A stretch of DNA of 7,010 bases from an uncultured Dialister sp. (GCA_934193095.1 CAKPUX010000076.1:1-7010), one strand, 5' to 3'; shown: positions 1 through 6,632, counted from the first letter of the stretch. Notes: generated from the letters alone by a model not told the origin. Numbers and translations are program-made.

Positions 1-31
1 TGCCTTCGGCACTTCCCCCGAAGGGGGAAGC
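1..31. repeat. REP-like double hairpin at window edge
   Basis: Two small adjacent hairpins: GCC-TTC-GGC at 2-10, then an 8-bp stem CTTCCCCC/GGGGGAAG at 12-19 and 23-30 with a GAA loop. The same architecture, a GC-rich mini-hairpin followed by AC and then a CTTCCCC...GGGGAAG palindrome, recurs at 5152-5185, so this looks like a member of one dispersed intergenic family. It may continue left of the window. No T-run follows on either strand, so it is not an obvious intrinsic terminator. Confidence 0.55.
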
Positions 32-67
32 AAGACGTTACGTAGCTAACGATTTCCTTAACTTAAT

Positions 68-91
68 AGCATTACCCCGATGGGGAAGGCT
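68..91 (+). repeat. Short dispersed repeat, GGGGAAGGCT family
   Basis: AGCATTACCC, a variable 4-base centre, then GGGGAAGGCT. It matches the reverse complement of 6810-6833 at 20 of 24 positions, with all four differences in the centre, which forms the loop of a CCCC/GGGG mini-hairpin. The last ten bases are also shared with 5178-5187. Conserved arms with a variable loop are typical of REP-like palindromic repeats. Confidence 0.55.
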
Positions 92-100
92 TAGGCGGAG

Positions 101-121
101 CGACGCTTCGCGTCGATTTTT
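101..121 (+). terminator. Possible rightward intrinsic terminator
   Basis: A perfect 6-bp stem CGACGC/GCGTCG (101-106 and 110-115) with a TTC loop is followed by ATTTTT. The U-run lies on the plus strand, so it would end a rightward transcript entering from left of the window, not gltB, which comes from the right. The stem is short and the T-run is only five bases, so a structured repeat is an alternative. The only leftward candidate nearby is a weak 4-bp GGGC/GCCC hairpin (127-137) followed on the minus strand by TTTAT; gltB therefore has no convincing intrinsic terminator in the window. Confidence 0.35.
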
Positions 122-203
122 ATAAAGGGCGATGCCCGAACACAGGTGGATAACAGGTTTCCCGTTTATGGTTTCTGACACCCTCCGTTTCACCGCGAAT
201 GAC

Positions 204-234
204 AAAGATGTCTCGCTCGCACTCGAAATGACGA
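204..234. repeat. Diverged TCATCC/GGATGA-type dispersed repeat
   Basis: This 31-base stretch aligns without gaps to the reverse complement of 6971-7001, about 23 of 31 positions identical by hand alignment. The shared ends are AAAGAT and ATGACGA, with a CTCG-rich core. Short imperfect palindromes of this kind are scattered between genes in many bacterial genomes. This copy is the more degenerate of the two, because its outer ATCCC/GGGAT pairing is partly lost. Confidence 0.4.
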
Positions 235-270
235 CACTGGAGTCTGATGTCTCCCAGTCACTCGCGGCGC

Positions 271-322
271 CTAATCCCTAGCCACTAATCCCTAGCTACT
301 AGTCACCAGTCACTAGTCACTA
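271..322 (-). repeat. Heptamer tandem array next to the gltB stop
   Basis: Seven consecutive 7-base units lie in perfect register from 271 to 319, with the pattern CTARNNN on the plus strand (for example CTAATCC, CTAGCCA, CTAGTCA). The tetranucleotide CTAG falls at 278, 292, 299 and 313, all multiples of 7 apart. The next unit would begin at 320, and its first three bases CTA are the complement of the gltB TAG stop codon. One outlying unit, CCAGTCA, is at 254-260, out of register. On the minus strand the units read TGACTAG, TAGCTAG and GGATTAG, the same vocabulary as the array at 5028-5110 but in the opposite orientation. CTAATCCCTAGCTAC at 285-299 is an exact 15-base inverted match to 5034-5048. 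Confidence 0.8.
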
Positions 323-3300
323 TTTCCCAAACTTCTTATCATACGCTTTTCTAATGGCTTCTTCGCGTGTGAGGCCTTCGGCCATGCCTGTCCTGATGGC
401 TTCTTCCATGGCCTCGTATTCCTTCGGGATGACCTTAGTGAAGCGGGAGTAGTAGACATCCCAGCGCGCGAGGATGGATTCCGCCTTGCGGCTTCTGGTC
501 GAGAGGTAGTGGGCGTCGATCAGCTCCTTGACGCTTGCGATCTCCTCTTTGTCCGTGAGCGGTTCCAAATGGATCAGCTCTTGATTGCACAGGCGTTCAT
601 CGAGGTCGAGCACATAAGCGACGCCGCCGGACATACCGGCTGCGAAGTTTTTGCCCGTCTCGCCCAGGATGATGACCTTGCCGCCGGTCATGTATTCGCA
701 GCCGTGGTTGCCAATGCCTTCGACGACGACGGTCGCACCGCTGTTTCTGACGCAGAAGCGTTCCCCGGCTTTGCCGGAGACGAAGGCTTCCCCGCTTGTC
801 GCGCCGAAGAAAGCGACGTTTCCGATGATGACATTGTCTTCCGCACGGAAGGTGGCTTCTCTCGGCGGATAAATGATGATCTTGCCGCCGGAAAGGCCCT
901 TGCCGACGTAGTCATTCGCATCGCCTTCCAGTGTGAGCGTCAGGCCCTTGGGGATGAAGGCGCCGAAGCTCTGTCCCGCAGAGCCGACGAAGGAGAGGGA
1001 TATGGTGTCTTCAGGCAGTCCTTCATCGCCGTAGCGGCGGGAGATCTCGCTGCCAAGGATGGTGCCGGTGACGCGGTCGGTGTTCTTGATGAAGAGCTTT
1101 GCGATGACGCGCTTCTGCTCGTCGAGAGCCGGCTTGCACATGCGGACGAGCTTGGCCATATCGAGGGTCTTTTCGATCTCATGATCCTGTGCCTTCATGA
1201 AATGGTGACCGACGGTGATGTCTGTATACGGACGGAAGAGCAGGGCATCGAGAGAGAGGGTATCTGCCTTCTTGCTGCCGGTGAAGCTCTTCTGCTTCAA
1301 GCGGTCGCTTCGGCCCACCATGTCTTCGAGCTTGTGGAAACCGAGGTGTGCCATGATCTCACGCAAGTCTTCTGCGACGAAGCGCATGTAGTTCATCACA
1401 TACTCGGGCTTTCCGGCGAAGCGTTTCCTGAGCTTCTCATCCTGCGTGCAGATACCGAAGGGGCAGGTATTTTTGTTGCAGACGCGGAACATCTGGCAGC
1501 CGATCGCGATGAGCGGCCCGGTGCAGAAGCTGAAGAGCTCTGCGCCCAAGAGGCAGGCGATGGCCGCATCTCGGCCGGTCAGGAGCTTGCCGTCCGTTTC
1601 GAGCTTCACGCGGTCGCGGAGCTGATTCAGGAGGAGGACCTGCTGCGCTTCGGAAAGTCCCAGCTCCCATGGAAGTCCCGCATGGCGCATGCTGGTCCTG
1701 GGCGATGCCCCCGTGCCGCCATCGCAGCCGCTGATGGTGACACCGTCGGCTTTCGCCTTGACGACACCGGCCGCAATGGTGCCGACACCGGCACCGGCGG
1801 TGAGCTTGACATTGATCTCCGCCTTGTGGTTGGCATTCTTCAGGTCGAAGACAAGCTCCGCCAGGTCTTCGATAGAGTAGACATCATGGTGCGGCGGCGG
1901 CGAGATCAGGGCTACGCCCGGGGTGGAGTGGCGTGTCTTGCCGATGGCCGGATCGACCTTGCTGCCCGGAAGATGTCCGCCTTCGCCGGGCTTGGCTCCC
2001 TGCGCGCACTTGATCTGGATCTCTTTGCCGTGGACGAGGTAATTTCCTGTGACGCCGAATCGTGCTGTCGATACCTGCTTGATCTCGTCATTGACCGAAG
2101 AGCCGTCAGGGAGCAGCGCGAAGCGCTCGGTGTCCTCGCCGCCTTCACCGGTGTTGCTGCGGCTGCCGAGGGCATTCATGGCTTTCGCGATGCACTCATG
2201 GGCTTCCTTGCTGAGTGCGCCATAGCTCATCGCGCCGGTACGGAAATGATGCACGATGGAGTCCACGCTCTCGACCTCTTCGATCGGGATGCTGCATCCG
2301 GCAGGATAATTGAATTCCAGAAGATCACGAAGACGGATGAGCGGCTCATTGACCACCTTCGCAAATTCCTTGTAGACCTCATAGCTTCCCGTGCGGCATG
2401 CCCGCTGCAGAAGGCGGATGGCCTCCGGAGTCAGGATGTGCGGTTCGTCGCCATTCCGGTGATACATATAGACATCGCCGGAGGAGAGTCCCTTGGTCCC
2501 CTCGTACGCCGCCTCGTGGCGCATCTCGGCTTCCTTGGCGATCTCCTTCAAGCCGATGCCTCCGATCGGAGAGGTGATGCCGCCGAAATATTTCTCCGCC
2601 ACCTCCTTGCCGATGCCGACAGCTTCGAAGATCTGCGCGCCGTGGTAGCTCTTGACGGTGGAGATCCCCATCTTGCTCATGACGCCCAGGATGCCGTTCA
2701 CCGCTGCCGTGAGGTAGTTTGCGAGCGCTTCCTTCGCGCTCTTGCCGTGCAGGCGGTTCTTGTCCGCGAGATCCTTCACCGTCTCCAGTGCCAGATACGG
2801 ATTGATCGCCGTCACGCCGAACCCGATCAGCGCGGCGAAATGATGGATCTCACGCGGCTCGCCCGACTCCAGAATGATACCGACATCCGGACGCACCTTC
2901 TCACGGATGAGATCATTGTGCAGCCCCGCCGAAGCGAGAAGCGCCGGGATCGCCATGTGATCCTTATCGACACCACGGTCAGAGAGGATCAGGATATTCT
3001 TCCCATCCCTGACCGCAGCAAGCGCCGCTGCGAAAAGGTCATGGAGCGCCTTCTCCATCGCACGGCCGCCGCCGGCCGCCGGATAGAGCAGCGAAAGCAC
3101 GACCGGCTTCAGCTGGCTGCTTTTGAGATGCTTGATGACTTCCATTTCCTCATTCGTGATGAGCGGACGGTCGATGAAGAGCGCCGCCGTCCCCTTCTCA
3201 TCCGGATCCATGATATTGGCCATGTTGCCGATCACGACCGAGGACGAGGTCACGATCCTTTCACGGACCCCGTCGATCGGCGGATTCGTGACCTGTGCGA

Positions 3301-4876
3301 AATTCTGCTGGAAATAGTCGTAGAGCAGCTGCGGCGCTTCCGACAGGACAGCGAGCGGCGAGTCCATCCCCATAGCGCCGATCGGCTCCTTGCCGTTCTC
3401 CGCCATCGGCGTCAGGATATCGCGCAGATCCTCGACCGTATAGCCGAAATTCTTCTGCTCAAGAAGGAGATCCTCCGGCACTTCCGGCTCCTTCGCCTCC
3501 TTCGCCAGATCCTTCAGATCGAGCAGATGCTCCTCGCACCACTTCGCATAGGGATGCGCCTTCGCCATGGTGTGCTTGATCTCCTCATCACTGATGATGC
3601 GCTGCTGCGCCGTATCGATGAGGAAGAGCTTGCCCGGTTCGAGACGTCCTTTGTAGAGTACATTCTCCTGATCGACCGGCACCGCCCCCACTTCCGAAGA
3701 CAGGATGACACGGTCATCCTTCATGACATAGTAGCGCGCCGGACGCAGACCATTGCGATCCAACATCCCGCCGATGGCGACGCCATCGCAGAAGCACATC
3801 GCCGCCGGGCCGTCCCATGGCTCCATCATGAAATTGTGATACCGGTAGAACGCCTTCTTCTCCTCATCCATCGCCGGATCCTTCTCCCACGGCTCCGGCA
3901 TCATGACCATCATCGCATGCGCCAGCGAATGCCCCGCCATGTGGATGTACTCCAGGCAGTTATCAAACATCGCCGAGTCGCTCCCCGTGTCATCGACGAC
4001 AGGGAAAGCCTTCACCAGCTCCGGATCGTTCGACGGGCGCGACTTGCTCTCACGCGCATTCAGCCAGTTGATATTCCCCTTGATCGTATTGATCTCCCCA
4101 TTGTGGACGATGTAGCGGTTTGGATGAGCGCGCGCCCAGCTCGGGAATGTATTCGTCGAAAAACGCGAATGCACCATCGCCATCGCCGTCTTATAGTCCA
4201 GATCCGACAGATCCAGATAGAAATGGCGCAGCTGCTCACTCGTCAGCATCCCCTTGTACACGATCGTGCGCGAGGACAGGCTGGCGATATAGAAATCCGT
4301 CCCCATGCCCTCCGAGAGCGGAATGATCTTCTTCTCCGCGAGCCGCCGGATGATGTAGAGCTTGCGCTCGAAATCCATCTGATCCCGAAGCGATGGATTC
4401 CTGCCGATGAAGACCTGCAGAAAACGCGGACGGATAGAGCGCGCTGCCTCACCGATGATGCTCTCATCGATCGGCACCTCACGCCAGCCAAGGACCGTCT
4501 GTCCTTCCTCCTTCACGATCTCCTCGAAGACCCTCATCTGCTCCTTGCGGAAATCCTCATAGCGGTGCGCAAAGATCATGCCGACACCGTACTCTCCCTC
4601 CGGCGGAAGCGAAAAGCCCAGCACCTCGCACTCGCGATGAAAGAAATCATGCGGGATCTGCGTCAGGATCCCCGCACCATCCCCGCTCTTATGGTCTGCG
4701 CCCTCTCCGCCTCTGTGCTTCAGATTCTCCAGGATCTTCAAAGCATCGTCGACAATACCATACGAGCGCTCGCCGCGGATATTCGCCACAAAGCCGATCC
4801 CGCAAGCATCATGTTCATTTCTGGGGTCATACAGCCCCTGCGCCTCTGGCAGATCTCTCCATTTTTTCATGCCCAT
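320..4876 (-). CDS. gltB: Glutamate synthase large subunit (GOGAT alpha)
   Basis: Makes two L-glutamate from L-glutamine and 2-oxoglutarate in the cytoplasm, taking electrons from GltD/NADPH or ferredoxin. The 1518-residue length fits the family (about 1480-1550). Seen in order: Cys25 in DACGIGF, the expected N-terminal nucleophile once a 24-residue propeptide is removed; a class II glutaminase domain to about 445, with HSRFSTNTFPSW and HNGEIN near 236-262; a central domain to about 805; an FMN/2-oxoglutarate domain to about 1228, with GEGGED at 910-915; a C-x5-C-x4-C motif (Cys1127, 1133, 1138) that ligates the [3Fe-4S] cluster; and a glycine-rich beta-helix to about 1440 (GNHGCEYMTGG, GMSGG). 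Boundaries are scaled from family knowledge. All key residues are intact. No gltD is present, so the electron donor is open. The start could also be Met3. The gene contains no TTA, CTA or TCA codon. B. subtilis names this protein GltA. Confidence 0.97.
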   Translation of the reverse strand: MGMKKWRDLPEAQGLYDPRNEHDACGIGFVANIRGERSYGIVDDALKILENLKHRGGEGADHKSGDGAGILTQIPHDFFHRECEVLGFSLPPEGEYGVGMIFAHRYEDFRKEQMRVFEEIVKEEGQTVLGWREVPIDESIIGEAARSIRPRFLQVFIGRNPSLRDQMDFERKLYIIRRLAEKKIIPLSEGMGTDFYIASLSSRTIVYKGMLTSEQLRHFYLDLSDLDYKTAMAMVHSRFSTNTFPSWARAHPNRYIVHNGEINTIKGNINWLNARESKSRPSNDPELVKAFPVVDDTGSDSAMFDNCLEYIHMAGHSLAHAMMVMMPEPWEKDPAMDEEKKAFYRYHNFMMEPWDGPAAMCFCDGVAIGGMLDRNGLRPARYYVMKDDRVILSSEVGAVPVDQENVLYKGRLEPGKLFLIDTAQQRIISDEEIKHTMAKAHPYAKWCEEHLLDLKDLAKEAKEPEVPEDLLLEQKNFGYTVEDLRDILTPMAENGKEPIGAMGMDSPLAVLSEAPQLLYDYFQQNFAQVTNPPIDGVRERIVTSSSVVIGNMANIMDPDEKGTAALFIDRPLITNEEMEVIKHLKSSQLKPVVLSLLYPAAGGGRAMEKALHDLFAAALAAVRDGKNILILSDRGVDKDHMAIPALLASAGLHNDLIREKVRPDVGIILESGEPREIHHFAALIGFGVTAINPYLALETVKDLADKNRLHGKSAKEALANYLTAAVNGILGVMSKMGISTVKSYHGAQIFEAVGIGKEVAEKYFGGITSPIGGIGLKEIAKEAEMRHEAAYEGTKGLSSGDVYMYHRNGDEPHILTPEAIRLLQRACRTGSYEVYKEFAKVVNEPLIRLRDLLEFNYPAGCSIPIEEVESVDSIVHHFRTGAMSYGALSKEAHECIAKAMNALGSRSNTGEGGEDTERFALLPDGSSVNDEIKQVSTARFGVTGNYLVHGKEIQIKCAQGAKPGEGGHLPGSKVDPAIGKTRHSTPGVALISPPPHHDVYSIEDLAELVFDLKNANHKAEINVKLTAGAGVGTIAAGVVKAKADGVTISGCDGGTGASPRTSMRHAGLPWELGLSEAQQVLLLNQLRDRVKLETDGKLLTGRDAAIACLLGAELFSFCTGPLIAIGCQMFRVCNKNTCPFGICTQDEKLRKRFAGKPEYVMNYMRFVAEDLREIMAHLGFHKLEDMVGRSDRLKQKSFTGSKKADTLSLDALLFRPYTDITVGHHFMKAQDHEIEKTLDMAKLVRMCKPALDEQKRVIAKLFIKNTDRVTGTILGSEISRRYGDEGLPEDTISLSFVGSAGQSFGAFIPKGLTLTLEGDANDYVGKGLSGGKIIIYPPREATFRAEDNVIIGNVAFFGATSGEAFVSGKAGERFCVRNSGATVVVEGIGNHGCEYMTGGKVIILGETGKNFAAGMSGGVAYVLDLDERLCNQELIHLEPLTDKEEIASVKELIDAHYLSTRSRKAESILARWDVYYSRFTKVIPKEYEAMEEAIRTGMAEGLTREEAIRKAYDKKFGK

Positions 4877-4888
4877 TCCTTCTCTCCT
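4877..4888 (-). promoter_or_regulatory. gltB ribosome binding sites, two possible starts
   Basis: Read on the minus strand, AGGAGA (4888-4883) lies 6 bases before the ATG at 4876. A second purine tract, AAGGA (4881-4877), lies 6 bases before the in-frame ATG at 4870. Each start therefore has its own well-spaced Shine-Dalgarno, and the products would differ only by Met-Gly in the propeptide that is removed before Cys25. I chose 4876 because its site is the stronger match, but 4870 is nearly as good. Confidence 0.7.
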
Positions 4889-4891
4889 ACC

Positions 4892-4933
4892 AAAAAAAGC
4901 CGAGCGAAAACAGCGCTAGCTGCCTCGCCCGAC
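4892..4933 (-). terminator. Terminator-shaped hairpin in the gltB leader
   Basis: On the minus-strand RNA a 9-bp arm (GUCGGGCGA with UCGCUCGGC) encloses a small GG/UUU internal loop and then a 4-bp CAGC/GCUG stem with a 4-base loop. Seven U residues follow immediately (4898-4892). The two non-Watson-Crick positions in the outer stem are G-U pairs only on the minus strand; on the plus strand they would be C-A mismatches, so the hairpin belongs to the gltB transcript. It sits between the gltB promoter and ribosome binding site, which is the arrangement of a transcription attenuator. A weak alternative pairing, ACUUC (4953-4949) with GAAGU (4936-4932), overlaps the first bases of the terminator stem. 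I see no T-box sequence, leader peptide or recognised riboswitch. Confidence 0.6.
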
Positions 4934-4964
4934 TTCGGACCTTCCTATGAAGTGTGTAATTCGT

Positions 4965-4994
4965 ATTATATCATGGAAGGAAATCGTTTGGAAA
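4965..4994 (-). promoter_or_regulatory. gltB promoter, extended -10 type
   Basis: On the minus strand, TGA followed by a perfect TATAAT (-10 at 4970-4965) makes an extended -10 element. The best -35 is TTTCCA at 4994-4989, 4 of 6 bases matching TTGACA with an 18-base spacer, so recognition probably leans on the extended -10. A start site near 4958 would give a leader of roughly 80 nucleotides containing the terminator-like hairpin. No operator palindrome is evident around it. Confidence 0.65.
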
Positions 4995-5027
4995 GAGAAA
5001 ATTCAGAAAATATAAACCAGGGACGGG

Positions 5028-5110
5028 GGACTGGTAGCTAGGGATTAGGGATTAGGAGTGACTGGTGACTGGGGACTAGTGACTAGGGGCTAGGGGCTAG
5101 GGGCTAGGGG
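5028..5110 (+). repeat. Heptamer tandem array upstream of the gltB promoter
   Basis: Eleven 7-base units of pattern NNNYTRG, with a single 3-base slip at 5056-5058. The left part has GGACTGG, TAGCTAG and two GGATTAG. The right part has two TGACTGG, then GGACTAG, TGACTAG and three identical GGGCTAG, ending in GGG. CTAG recurs exactly every 7 bases at 5076, 5083, 5090, 5097 and 5104. The units match those of the array at 271-322 but on the other strand, so the two arrays point away from gltB on both sides. The array lies between the gltB and larA promoters and encodes nothing recognisable. Confidence 0.85.
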
Positions 5111-5151
5111 ACTTTATCCCATCTCTCTTGCATACCGCCTGTGCCCTATCC

Positions 5152-5234
5152 GCCCCTCCGGGGCACCTTCCCCTCGAGGGGAAGGCTCGCGATACGGGAA
5201 TACCATCAACTAACATTGCGGCGAAGCCACCACC
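5152..5234 (+). repeat. REP-like hairpins plus 57-base dispersed repeat
   Basis: The stretch opens with a 5-bp GCCCC/GGGGC hairpin (5152-5164), then a perfect 20-base palindrome at 5166-5185 centred on CTCGAG. From 5178 to 5234 runs a 57-base sequence whose inverted copy is 6763-6819; by hand about 49 of 58 aligned columns agree. The conserved blocks are GGGGAAGGCT, GCGATACG, GAATACCATC and CGGCGAAGCC, with a diverged A/T-rich spacer at 5208-5218. The two copies flank larA in opposite orientation. The palindrome half shares its design with the repeat at 1-31. Confidence 0.75.
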
Positions 5235-5277
5235 ACCATTTCTCATTTCTAATTTCTCATTTTCCTCTCCCCATTCA

Positions 5278-5286
5278 TGCTATAAT
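5278..5286 (+). promoter_or_regulatory. larA promoter, extended -10 type
   Basis: TGC followed by a perfect TATAAT (5281-5286) is an extended -10 box. No good -35 lies at 16-18 bases upstream (CATTTT at 17; the T/C-rich tract has only poor matches), which is common for extended -10 promoters. Transcription would start near 5293 and give a leader under 40 nucleotides, too short for an elaborate riboswitch. I see no clear operator. Confidence 0.65.
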
Positions 5287-5314
5287 GAGACGAAGTACCC
5301 ATTTCCATACCACC

Positions 5315-5322
5315 AAGGAGGA
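5315..5322 (+). promoter_or_regulatory. larA ribosome binding site
   Basis: AAGGAGGA, a near-perfect Shine-Dalgarno, lies 8 bases before the ATG at 5331. It settles the start codon, since no other start near it is as well placed. Confidence 0.85.
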
Positions 5323-5330
5323 TCTCATCC

Positions 5331-6632
5331 ATGAAAGAATTCAAACTCGCATTCGGCCGCGGCGTGCAGTCTGTCATGCTGCCGGAAGACCATATTTCTG
5401 ACGTCTTGGAAGGCGTCCCGACACCCGCCTGCGACGTCAAAGAAGCGACCCTTGCTGCTATGCGAAGCCCGATCGGCAGCGCCCCGCTGAAGGAGGTCGT
5501 AAAGAGCAGCGACAAAGTCTGCCTCGTCGTCGCCGACATCACCCGCGCCTGGAACCGCGCCTCCGAATTTCTGATCTACGTCGTAGATGAGCTGAACCTC
5601 GCCGGCGTCCCCGACAAGGACATCTACATCGTCTTCGCGCAGGGCACCCACCGCCCCCACACCGATGAAGAGAACATCACCTGCGTCGGCGAAGAAGTCG
5701 CCCGCCGCATCACCATGTACCAACATATCTCCACCGACAAATCCCAGCAGACCTACCTCGGAAAGACTACTCTCTGCACCGAAGTCTGGATCGACAAGCG
5801 CGTCGTAGATGCTGACAAGGTCATCCTCATCAATGCCGTCTCCACCCACGACATGGCCGGCTTCGGCGGCGGCCGCAAGCTCATCCTCCCGGGCGTTGCC
5901 GGCTTCGATACCGTTCAGCAGAACCACTGCCACGCCCTCGGAGCCACCCTCGGCAGCGGCCTCAACCCTGACGCCACGCTCTTAAAGATCGAAGGAAATC
6001 CCGTATCCAGCGACATGCAGGAAGCCTGCGACATGGTACACCCCTGCTTCCTCGTCCACTCCATCATCAATGAAGAAGGCCGCATCTCCTCCATGGTCGG
6101 CGGCGACCCCTACGAAGCATGGCTCGAAGGCACGAAGGAGACCTACCGACTCCAGAAAGTCCCGATGAAACAGCAGGCCGACGTCACCATCGTCTCCGCC
6201 GGCGGCTATCCGAAGGACACGAACCTGTATCAGGGAACCAAGTGCTACTCCACGGCTGAGATCGCCACCAAGAAAGGCGGCATCATCATCACCATGATCG
6301 AAGCCGAAGACATCATGGAACCCGCCGCCTACCTCGGCAGCTTCCAATACAAGAACCTGGTCGATATGGAAAAGGGCCTGCGCGACTGCTTCACCATCCC
6401 CTTCTTCGTCGCCTTTGAAAATCTGAACACCGCCCTCACCCACACCGTCTACATCGTCACCCGTCCGGAAAACTTCGACATCCTCCGCGAAAAGACCCAC
6501 CAGATCCCCGTCGCCACCGTCGAAGAAGCCTGGCAGCTCGCCCAGAAGCAGCTCGAAAGCGAAGGCAAGACAGACTACGCCATCAATATCATCCCCCACG
6601 GCAGCGCCGTCGTCCCCTATCTTAAAAAGTGA
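5331..6632 (+). CDS. larA: LarA-family nickel-dependent 2-hydroxyacid racemase
   Basis: Cytoplasmic enzyme that interconverts stereoisomers of a 2-hydroxyacid, lactate in the founding Lactiplantibacillus plantarum LarA, by hydride transfer to a nickel-pincer nucleotide. The 433 residues compare with 424 in that protein. All signature residues are visible: His107 in GTHRPH and His173 in STHDMAGFGGGRK (the two catalytic histidines), Lys183 in the same motif (covalent cofactor lysine), His199 in FDTVQQNH (nickel ligand), and Gln301/Lys304 in YQGTK (equivalent to Q295/K298). The N-terminal part is the DUF2088 fold and the rest the LarA C-terminal domain. No signal peptide or membrane segment. It is a single-gene unit with its own promoter, ribosome site and terminator. 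LarB, LarC and LarE, needed to make the cofactor, are not in the window. Homologues differ in substrate (lactate, malate, 2-hydroxyglutarate, sugar acids), so lactate is only the default guess. Third positions are strongly C-rich, and the only TTA codon is Leu218. Confidence 0.9.
   Translation: MKEFKLAFGRGVQSVMLPEDHISDVLEGVPTPACDVKEATLAAMRSPIGSAPLKEVVKSSDKVCLVVADITRAWNRASEFLIYVVDELNLAGVPDKDIYIVFAQGTHRPHTDEENITCVGEEVARRITMYQHISTDKSQQTYLGKTTLCTEVWIDKRVVDADKVILINAVSTHDMAGFGGGRKLILPGVAGFDTVQQNHCHALGATLGSGLNPDATLLKIEGNPVSSDMQEACDMVHPCFLVHSIINEEGRISSMVGGDPYEAWLEGTKETYRLQKVPMKQQADVTIVSAGGYPKDTNLYQGTKCYSTAEIATKKGGIIITMIEAEDIMEPAAYLGSFQYKNLVDMEKGLRDCFTIPFFVAFENLNTALTHTVYIVTRPENFDILREKTHQIPVATVEEAWQLAQKQLESEGKTDYAINIIPHGSAVVPYLKK

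Noticed and set aside
271..322. CRISPR array
   Set aside because: Units are 7 bases with no spacers between them and no cas genes are present. Both heptamer tracts are simple tandem arrays.
4891..4970. T-box, leader peptide or glutamine riboswitch ahead of gltB
   Set aside because: No T-box core sequence, the only upstream ATG (minus strand, within the promoter) meets a stop after two codons, and the leader is too short for known large classes. Kept only as a generic attenuator candidate.
509..5041. Plus-strand open frame of 1510 codons antisense to gltB
   Set aside because: It is codon-for-codon complementary to gltB and stays open only because gltB avoids TTA, CTA and TCA. It would start at GTG with no ribosome site, its protein is low-complexity and resembles no family, and the GltB reading has all expected motifs.
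5128..5401. Small plus-strand open frames ahead of larA
   Set aside because: They translate the REP-like hairpins and the dispersed repeat, and one overlaps the larA start in another frame. No ribosome binding site or sensible composition.
5325..6599. Minus-strand open frames opposite larA (5325-5933 and 5982-6599)
   Set aside because: They are the same codon-complement effect, broken only by the single TTA at 5982-5984. The LarA reading is strong and the antisense proteins are acidic low-complexity strings.
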